Assembly: GCF_001921825.1 (NCBI RefSeq)
Contig: NZ_MSJL01000008.1
Coordinates: 1-61,780 of the forward strand
Origin: Streptococcus acidominimus
GTDB taxonomy: Bacteria > Bacillota > Bacilli > Lactobacillales > Streptococcaceae
Direction of reading: 5' to 3'
DNA length: 61,780 nt
Shown here: positions 56,562 to 61,780 of the stretch, in pieces
Numbering within the stretch: the stretch's first letter is position 1
Layout: the number at the start of each line of letters is the position of its first letter
The notes under the pieces: model-generated
Databases searched by the model: none
What the model was told of the DNA's origin: nothing
Seen by the model: only the letters and a program-made list of their open reading frames with translations
Made by a program: the position numbers and the translations under genes

Positions 56562-57257
56562 ATGAGAAAAGTCCAGTTTTTTTTACTAGTCGAAAGTATT
56601 ATTTTCACCCTAGCCTGCTTTGATGTATTGGCAAGTGAGACTGCTCGTACGATTTTACTTGTTGCCTTACTATTGCTCGGAATCTGGTATCTGACAGGTA
56701 GAAAGATAACCAGCGTATTTCTATCTAGTGCGATTTTTTTAATTTTCCTTGTCTTTGTCTTAAATCCCTACTTTATCATCGGTGTGATTTTCCTCTTAAT
56801 TTACATGATGATCAATTTTTTCTCCCGGTATGAGAAGCGCAATCAGTACACGCATCTGCATTTTGAAGACACGGCGCTTGAAGCCCATAAACAAAAGACC
56901 AAGTGGTTTGGGAATCAAGACCATTCACAGGACTCGTACGGTTTTGAAGACATCAATATTGTCCGTCTGTTCGGAAATGATGTTGTTGACCTTGATGAGA
57001 CGATTTTAGTGGGGCGAGATAATATTGTCGTCATTCGCAAGACCTTTGGAAAAACAAAGATTATCCTGCCAATTGATGTCGAGATTTCCTTATCGGCTGC
57101 AAGTCTATACGGTAGGGTCTATTTCTTGGGACTATCTTACTGGGATTTACGCAATGAGAGCTTCTCCATTGCAAGTCCCTATTACAAGGAATCTCATAAA
57201 CGGGTAAAGGTTGTTGTCAACTGTATCTTTGGTGATGTGGAGGTGGTTCGCGTATGA
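56562..57257 (+). CDS. liaF: LiaF, membrane inhibitor of the LiaRS cell-envelope stress system
   Basis: A 231-residue protein with three to four N-terminal membrane helices (1-90) and a cytoplasmic beta-helical domain (about 125-230, FGNDVVDLDETILVGRDN). It keeps LiaS inactive in the absence of wall stress. Start ATG follows AGGAG. It overlaps liaS by four bases (ATGA). A TACAAT -10 (56535-56540) lies just upstream, so liaFSR can be expressed from its own promoter even though it has been separated from stkP by the toxin island. Confidence 0.9.
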   Translation: MRKVQFFLLVESIIFTLACFDVLASETARTILLVALLLLGIWYLTGRKITSVFLSSAIFLIFLVFVLNPYFIIGVIFLLIYMMINFFSRYEKRNQYTHLHFEDTALEAHKQKTKWFGNQDHSQDSYGFEDINIVRLFGNDVVDLDETILVGRDNIVVIRKTFGKTKIILPIDVEISLSAASLYGRVYFLGLSYWDLRNESFSIASPYYKESHKRVKVVVNCIFGDVEVVRV

Positions 57258-58276
57258 TTAAAAAAGGAACCCTTGTCCTCCTCACCTGGTATGCCACCTT
57301 GATTGTATTAGTAGTGCTAGCAGCAGTTTTTCCCCTCTTTCACCACTCTCTTCTTGATTTGTCCTTGTGGACCTCGACAGAGCAATTTGTGTTCACCGTG
57401 TTTCTACTCATTGTCATTCTGACCTTTTTCTTGGTTGTATTGGTTCAATCTGTCGCTATCGTTGCGACGCAAGGAATGCGGCAGAAAATTCGCTCGATCA
57501 TTCAAAATAAGAATATCCGCACCTCATCAGAAGATGACCAGCTCCTACTGCAATTATCGGAAAAAGTGCGTGGTTTGACCCGTCACGTCCAGTTGATTGA
57601 TAACCAAGATTTGGTAAAAAAGGAAGAGATCGTTGAAAGTGAGCGTAGGCGGATTGCCCGCGATTTACACGATACAGTCAGCCAAGAATTATTTGCCAGT
57701 AGTATGATTTTATCAGGTCTATCGAGCAGCTTAGAGACCATTCAAGCGGACACCCTCCAGCAGCAACTGGGGATCGTTAAAGATACGATTGAAACAGCCC
57801 AGCGTGACTTGCGGATTTTACTCCTACATCTGCGTCCTAGTGAGTTGGATGATAAGGATTTGGTTGAAGGTTTTGAAGTGATTCTGCGTGAGGTTAGTGA
57901 TAAAAGCAGCATCAAGGTGCATTTCCATCATGAGGTAGAGAAACTACCGACAGCTATTGAAGAGCATCTCTTTCGCATTGGTCAAGAGATTATCAGCAAT
58001 ACATTGCGCCACTCAAAAGCCCACCATCTGGATGTGTATCTAGTGCAATCAGAGTATGAAGTGCAGCTGAAAATGACAGATGACGGTGTCGGTTTCGTCA
58101 AAAGTGATGAGCAAGAAGTCAGCTATGGCTTGCAAAATATTCAGGAACGTGTAGAAGATATGGCAGGAACATTGAAGATTCGGACGACTCCTGGCAAGGG
58201 AGTGGCGATCGATATTCGCGTTCCATTATTGAAAGGAAAAGAACATGAGCAAGATTCAAGTCTTATTAGTGGATGA
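57254..58276 (+). CDS. liaS: LiaS, sensor histidine kinase
   Basis: Membrane sensor of cell-envelope antibiotics and peptides. The 340 residues have two membrane helices (about 8-30 and 45-70) with a very short outside loop, as in intramembrane-sensing kinases. A HisKA_3 dimerisation domain follows with phospho-acceptor His139 in IARDLHDTVSQELF, then an HATPase domain (N box GQEIISNTLRHSKA; G box DDGVGF, and GLQNIQERV). It overlaps liaF and liaR, so all three are translationally coupled. Confidence 0.93.
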   Translation: MIKKGTLVLLTWYATLIVLVVLAAVFPLFHHSLLDLSLWTSTEQFVFTVFLLIVILTFFLVVLVQSVAIVATQGMRQKIRSIIQNKNIRTSSEDDQLLLQLSEKVRGLTRHVQLIDNQDLVKKEEIVESERRRIARDLHDTVSQELFASSMILSGLSSSLETIQADTLQQQLGIVKDTIETAQRDLRILLLHLRPSELDDKDLVEGFEVILREVSDKSSIKVHFHHEVEKLPTAIEEHLFRIGQEIISNTLRHSKAHHLDVYLVQSEYEVQLKMTDDGVGFVKSDEQEVSYGLQNIQERVEDMAGTLKIRTTPGKGVAIDIRVPLLKGKEHEQDSSLISG

Positions 58277-58889
58277 CCATGAGATGGTTCGCCTAGGATT
58301 AAAAAGTTTTTTAAATTTACAGGCTGATATTGAGGTGATTGCAGAGGCAAGCGACGGTCAAGAAGGGATAGACAAGGCGCTGGCATTAAGACCAGATATT
58401 ATCGTCATGGACTTGGTTATGCCCCAGCTATCAGGGGTTGATGCGACCTTGGAAATTCTCAAAGAATGGAAAGAGGCAGCCGTCTTAATCTTGACCTCTT
58501 ACCTAGACAATGAAAAAATTTATCCTGTCTTGAAAGCGGGAGCCAAGGGATATATGCTGAAAACCTCCAGTGCGGAGGAAATTGTTCGTGCCATTCGGAA
58601 GGTCTACCGAGGGGAGTTGGCGATTGAAACAGAAGTTGAAAAGAAAATGGAACATCAAAAACGCCACCCAGCCCTGCATGATGACCTAACAGCGCGAGAA
58701 AGGGAAATTTTAACCCTGCTAGCGAAAGGCTATGATAACCAACGAATTGCTGATGAGTCCTTTATTTCCTTGAAAACAGTCAAAACCCATGTATCCAACA
58801 TTCTGTCGAAGTTAGCTGTGAGTGACCGGACCCAGGCAGTTGTATATGCCTTCCAACATGGACTGGTAGCGCAAGACTCGGAATCATGA
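58245..58889 (+). CDS. liaR: LiaR, NarL-family response regulator
   Basis: A 214-residue regulator with receiver domain (acidic pocket D10-D11, phospho-acceptor D56, Lys about 106) and a C-terminal LuxR/NarL helix-turn-helix (LTAREREILTLLAKGYDNQRIAD, quoted by LTAREREIL and GYDNQRIAD). Phosphorylated by LiaS under envelope stress. It overlaps liaS by 32 bases. It is followed 26 bases later by the Cof/cyclophilin gene, which is likely in the same transcript. Confidence 0.94.
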   Translation: MSKIQVLLVDDHEMVRLGLKSFLNLQADIEVIAEASDGQEGIDKALALRPDIIVMDLVMPQLSGVDATLEILKEWKEAAVLILTSYLDNEKIYPVLKAGAKGYMLKTSSAEEIVRAIRKVYRGELAIETEVEKKMEHQKRHPALHDDLTAREREILTLLAKGYDNQRIADESFISLKTVKTHVSNILSKLAVSDRTQAVVYAFQHGLVAQDSES

Positions 58890-58915
58890 TATAATGGGCA
58901 GTATAAAGGAGATTT

Positions 58916-60316
58916 ATGGACGCGAAATTAAAATACAAAGCTAAAAAAATAAAAATAATCTTTTTTGATATTGACGATACCCTTCGCGTCAAGGATACAG
59001 GCTATGTCCCAGCGTCCTTGACGCATGTGTTTCAGTCCTTGAAAGAAAAAGGGATTTTGACAGGAATTGCTTCTGGACGTGCGATTTACGGTGTAGTACC
59101 AGACTTGCAGGCTCTGAAGCCAGACTATTTTGCTATGATTAACGGCAGTTTTGTCGAAGATGCCAAAGGCAGGATTATCCGCCAAAAGGCTATTCCCACA
59201 GAACTCGTAGAACGTTGTATCAAGTGGACCAAGGCAGAGGGGATTGATTATGGGCTTATGGGAAGTCACAAGGCGACCCTGTCTCACCGTGATGAGCGAA
59301 TCAGCAAGACCATTGATATCATTTATGAGAATCTGGAAACAGATCCCGATTTTTATAAAGAACATTCTATTTATCAGATTTGGACCTTTGAGCATGAAGG
59401 TAGGGAAGTGGAGCTTCCTCAAGACCTACAAAAGGACATGCGTAGCGTACGCTGGGATGCCATCTCATCTGACATCATCTTGCAAGACGCGTCTAAAGCA
59501 GCAGGAATTGCAGCTGTTGTTGAGGATCTGGGCTTGAAGCCAGAAAATGTCATGGTCTTTGGTGATGGCTTGAATGACTTGGAAGCCTTTGATTATGCAG
59601 GGATTAGTGTTGCGATGGGGATTTCCCATCCCGACTTGGCAGCAAAGGCAGATTACATCACAAAAACAGTAGAAGAAGATGGCATTTTACATGCCTTGGA
59701 GGAATTTGGTTTGCTAGAAAAAGAACAGCATTATCCACAATTAGACTTGGAACATGTTGAAGGACCACGGGCTACGATTAAGACCAATCACGGAGACTTG
59801 CACTTGCAATTGTTCCCTGATATTGCACCCAAAACAGTTGCAAACTTTATCGGACTTGCCAAAGATGGCTACTATGATGGTGTTATTTTCCACCGGATCA
59901 TTAAAGATTTCATGATTCAAGGTGGGGATCCGACTGGAACAGGTATGGGTGGTGAGTCCATTTATGGGACTGCCTTTGAAGATGAATTTTCAATGGAGGC
60001 TTTCAATATTCGTGGTGCTCTTTCGATGGCAAATGCAGGTCCTAACACCAACGGGAGCCAGTTTTTTATCGTTCAAAATACCAAGGCACCTTATGCCAAA
60101 AAAGAACTGGAGCGTGGTGGCTGGCCAGCGTCGATTGCAGAAGTTTATGCCGCACAAGGCGGAACCCCGCATCTGGATCAACGCCATACTGTTTTTGGGC
60201 AATTGCGTGATGAGGCATCGTACGCTGTTTTAGATGCGATTGCTGCTGTGGAAACAGGCGCAATGGATAAGCCAATTGAGGATGTCATCATTGAAACAAT
60301 TGAGATTGAGGACTAA
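58916..60316 (+). CDS. Fused Cof-type HAD phosphatase and cyclophilin-type peptidyl-prolyl isomerase
   Basis: The 466 residues contain a HAD-IIB hydrolase (about 12-270; nucleophile DIDDT, and [11 protein letters not shown] for motif IV) and a cyclophilin domain (about 280-466; [19 protein letters not shown], quoted by FHRIIKDF and [15 protein letters not shown]). Both active sites look intact. The fusion is a known streptococcal architecture. The physiological substrate of the HAD part is unknown. The ATG follows AAGGAG. Located between liaR and the S1-domain gene, one base apart from the latter, in a likely operon. Confidence 0.92.
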   Translation: MDAKLKYKAKKIKIIFFDIDDTLRVKDTGYVPASLTHVFQSLKEKGILTGIASGRAIYGVVPDLQALKPDYFAMINGSFVEDAKGRIIRQKAIPTELVERCIKWTKAEGIDYGLMGSHKATLSHRDERISKTIDIIYENLETDPDFYKEHSIYQIWTFEHEGREVELPQDLQKDMRSVRWDAISSDIILQDASKAAGIAAVVEDLGLKPENVMVFGDGLNDLEAFDYAGISVAMGISHPDLAAKADYITKTVEEDGILHALEEFGLLEKEQHYPQLDLEHVEGPRATIKTNHGDLHLQLFPDIAPKTVANFIGLAKDGYYDGVIFHRIIKDFMIQGGDPTGTGMGGESIYGTAFEDEFSMEAFNIRGALSMANAGPNTNGSQFFIVQNTKAPYAKKELERGGWPASIAEVYAAQGGTPHLDQRHTVFGQLRDEASYAVLDAIAAVETGAMDKPIEDVIIETIEIED

Positions 60317-60317
60317 G

Positions 60318-60677
60318 ATGAGAATTGGAGAGAAACTGCGGGGAACGGTGACAGGTATTCAGCCCTACGGTGCCTTTGTTGAATTAGAAAATGGAACAAC
60401 AGGCTTGATTCATATTTCAGAAATCAAGACAGGCTATGTGGACAATATCCGTGAGCAATTAAGGATAGGTCAGGAATTGTTGGTTCAGGTAGTAGATTTT
60501 GATGAATACAACCAGAAAATCAGCTTGTCCCTACGAACGCTAGAGGAAGAAAGGCAGAAAGTGCCACGTCCTCATCGCTTTACAAGCGACCGTTATAAAA
60601 TCGGCTTTGAACCCTTGGCCAAGAAGCTACCGCATTGGATCAAAGAAGCTAAAAGTTACTTAGAAAAACAATCATAA
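60318..60677 (+). CDS. cvfD: S1-domain RNA-binding protein (CvfD/YugI-like)
   Basis: A 119-residue protein with one S1 RNA-binding domain (1-75; GTVTGIQPYGAFVEL, GLIHISEI, ISLSLRTL) and a basic, Pro-rich tail. Homologues (CvfD in pneumococcus, general stress protein 13 in Bacillus) bind RNA and affect stress and virulence gene expression. ATG 60318 is one base after the previous stop. A longer in-frame start inside the preceding gene is rejected. A strong terminator follows. Confidence 0.85.
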   Translation: MRIGEKLRGTVTGIQPYGAFVELENGTTGLIHISEIKTGYVDNIREQLRIGQELLVQVVDFDEYNQKISLSLRTLEEERQKVPRPHRFTSDRYKIGFEPLAKKLPHWIKEAKSYLEKQS

Positions 60678-60681
60678 AGAT

Positions 60682-60748
60682 AAAAAAGGAGAGAAGGGGG
60701 ATCCAAGTCTTGCGAGTGACTGGTTTCTATCCCCTCTCTCCTTTTTGT
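60682..60748 (+). terminator. Terminator of the lia-cof-S1 transcript
   Basis: AAAAAGGAGAGAAGGGG and CCCCTCTCTCCTTTTT form a long stem with a loop of about 25 bases. Confidence 0.85.
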
Positions 60749-60915
60749 ATAGCTTCTAGTCAAGTTCCTCAAGGCATCTAGTCTCTATCCCTCAGCAGAG
60801 CTTCCGACAGCTATTTTCCCTGAGGGAAACGGCTATATAAAGATGAAAATCAAAAATGCACAAGGTTGAGTATTGAAGACCAATGCCCACCTTTGTGCAT
60901 TTTATAGAGTATTAT
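60749..60915. other. Spacer with repeat fragments
   Basis: Contains an AAACGGCTATA MITE end (about 60826-60836) and a TGCACAA/TTGTGCA inverted repeat (about 60857-60898) resembling a BOX-like or terminator hairpin. No gene. Confidence 0.4.
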
Positions 60916-61056
60916 TTATATTTTATTGGCGAATGTGATGCTATACTCGTCAACATCAATAGTTGCTGCTGTGAGCTCACCTTGCGGAACTTCTATTTTA
61001 CCGAAGTTTTGGCGGAGGCTAGTTTTGCTACTTTTAGCCTTCAAATGTTCAATTGT
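60916..61056 (-). pseudogene. C-terminal remnant of an unknown gene cut by a MITE
   Basis: On the minus strand 46 codons are open up to the MITE border and end in TAA. They encode TIEHLKAKSSKTSLRQ, then KIEVPQGELTAATIDVD and a SITFANKI end. There is no start codon, and the frame is cut exactly where the element at 61056 begins. I do not recognise the family. It is read as the end of a gene broken by the MITE insertion. Confidence 0.5.
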
Positions 61057-61268
61057 ATAGTTATTTAGTTTACTTTTAGTACTAGCTCAAACAGTCTGGA
61101 GAGAGACTGTTTGAGGTGGGAAATGAAGAAAACGAAGTTTTCGTTAAAAGTCGCAGGTAGTTGTCTAGTTGATAACTAGACAAGTGACAGATAAGAAAAG
61201 TGTAACTTTTCTCAATGGTACAGCAAGACGAGTTAACGAAGTAATAAAAGATAAACTAAAGGACTATA
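61056..61268. mobile_element. MITE-like element, reverse orientation
   Basis: It begins TATAGTTATTTAGTTTA and ends TAAACTAAAGGACTATA, with the same inner blocks as the other copies (AAACAGTCTGGAGAGAGAC palindrome, GAAAACGAAGTTTTCGTT, CAAGACGAGTTAACGAAG) in reverse order relative to 26645-26982. It contains one inner unit instead of four. Confidence 0.7.
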
Positions 61269-61292
61269 AAACTAAAGGTAGGAGATTAGCCA

Positions 61293-61525
61293 TTAGTCCT
61301 CATAAAGAGCAGTTGATAGGTAACGCTCACCATTGTCGGGGAGGATTGCCAGTACTTTCTTTCCAGCTCCCAATTCTTTGGCAAGCTCAATCGCAGCGTA
61401 AATCGCAGCACCGGAAGAAATTCCCACAAGGAACCCTTCCTGACCACCGACAGCTCGGCCAGTTGCAAGGGCGTCATCTGATTTGACCCGGATAATATGG
61501 TCGTATGAGGTTGTGTCTAATACTG
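61293..61525 (-). pseudogene. cysK: Cysteine synthase, C-terminal fragment
   Basis: The minus strand reads about 77 codons matching the end of O-acetylserine sulfhydrylase: [21 protein letters not shown], then [20 protein letters not shown], and [17 protein letters not shown] with stop (quoted in parts). The 5' part is missing from the window and the frame stops being CysK-like at about 61525, next to the IS630-type transposase. The insertion probably disrupted cysK. The rest may lie beyond the IS, outside the window. Confidence 0.8.
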
Positions 61526-61526
61526 T

Positions 61527-61780
61527 TTAAAAATTAAAAGCACTTGAAATCCACTCTCTATGACAAATCGATTTGACCTTTTCTTTCGTCAATGAGTGAA
61601 TCGTGTCCTGAAGTCTATCCATGACCTCCCTTAAGGAATGGAAAAAGCAATTTTTAAATCCTTCTTGGCGAATCGTATTCCAAATTTGCTCAATGGGATT
61701 CATTTCTGGACAGTAAGGTGGAATAAACAGTAACTCAATATTCTGTGGAACTCTCAAGGCTTTCGCTTTATGCCAAACAG
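61527..61780 (-). mobile_element. IS630-family transposase, C-terminal part (runs off the window)
   Basis: Open on the minus strand to the window edge, with the hallmark DDE-region motif FIPPYCPEMNPIEQIW and the C-terminal helices (HSLREVMDRLQDTI, KVKSICHREWI). This is the common streptococcal IS630-type sequence. IS630 elements insert at TA. The left end abuts the cysK remnant near 61525. The N-terminal part and the far end are not visible. Confidence 0.88.

Overview
The window is a low-GC Firmicute chromosome segment and almost certainly belongs to the genus Streptococcus. MapZ, GpsB, a four-PASTA StkP with its phosphatase, LiaFSR, the recU-pbp1A pair, the fused Cof/cyclophilin protein, a class B RNase P RNA beside gpsB and BOX-like repeats all point there. 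The gene order resembles the S. suis branch, but the species cannot be fixed from this sequence alone.

Layout. 1-7330: an IS5-type transposase tail, then a complete type I restriction-modification operon (hsdM, hsdS, hsdR). Its hsdS carries two kinds of repeat and is followed by an extra half-gene in another frame. 7330-13200: a 5'-truncated ABC exporter gene and an ECF transporter operon (S, T and fused A components) bracketed by arrays of hairpin repeats. 13290-16400: a secreted phospholipase A2-like protein with a coupled membrane protein, a beta-helix lipoprotein, and a TRIC/UPF0126 membrane protein. 16600-23630: the acetoin/pyruvate dehydrogenase complex genes (E1alpha, E1beta, E2, lipoyl-E3) and lipoate ligase. 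23860-35880: trhO, rsmG, pbp1A-recU, ypsA, gpsB, rnpB, rlmL, mapZ, two unknown secreted or anchored proteins, and luxS. 36400-47980: rny, gmk-rpoZ-priA, then fmt-rsmB-stp-stkP. 48000-56320: a type VIIb-secretion LXG toxin island lying between stkP and liaF. 56560-60680: liaF-liaS-liaR, Cof/cyclophilin, S1-domain protein. 60900-61780: a cysK remnant and an IS630-family transposase that runs off the end.

How the parts work together. The Hsd proteins form a type IC-like R-M system. Its specificity subunit can be extended by a third target-recognition domain when a 21-copy GGAAC tract changes length. The dehydrogenase operon supplies two lipoylated proteins plus the ligase that lipoylates them. 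pbp1A, gpsB, mapZ, stkP/stp and liaFSR are all cell-envelope growth or stress functions. The LXG island holds one complete toxin with two small partner proteins and two DUF443-like putative immunity proteins. Downstream are headless toxin cassettes, each with its own putative immunity gene, joined by 550-bp homology to the active toxin. No type VII secretion core genes are in the window, so the machine must be encoded elsewhere.

Non-coding structure is unusually rich. A family of roughly 110-bp hairpin units, often in head-to-tail arrays, has terminal arms that differ between units but keep pairing. There are also TA-ended MITE-like elements that may be moved by an IS630-type transposase, a 106-bp RUP-like element in the rny leader, and BOX-like inverted repeats.
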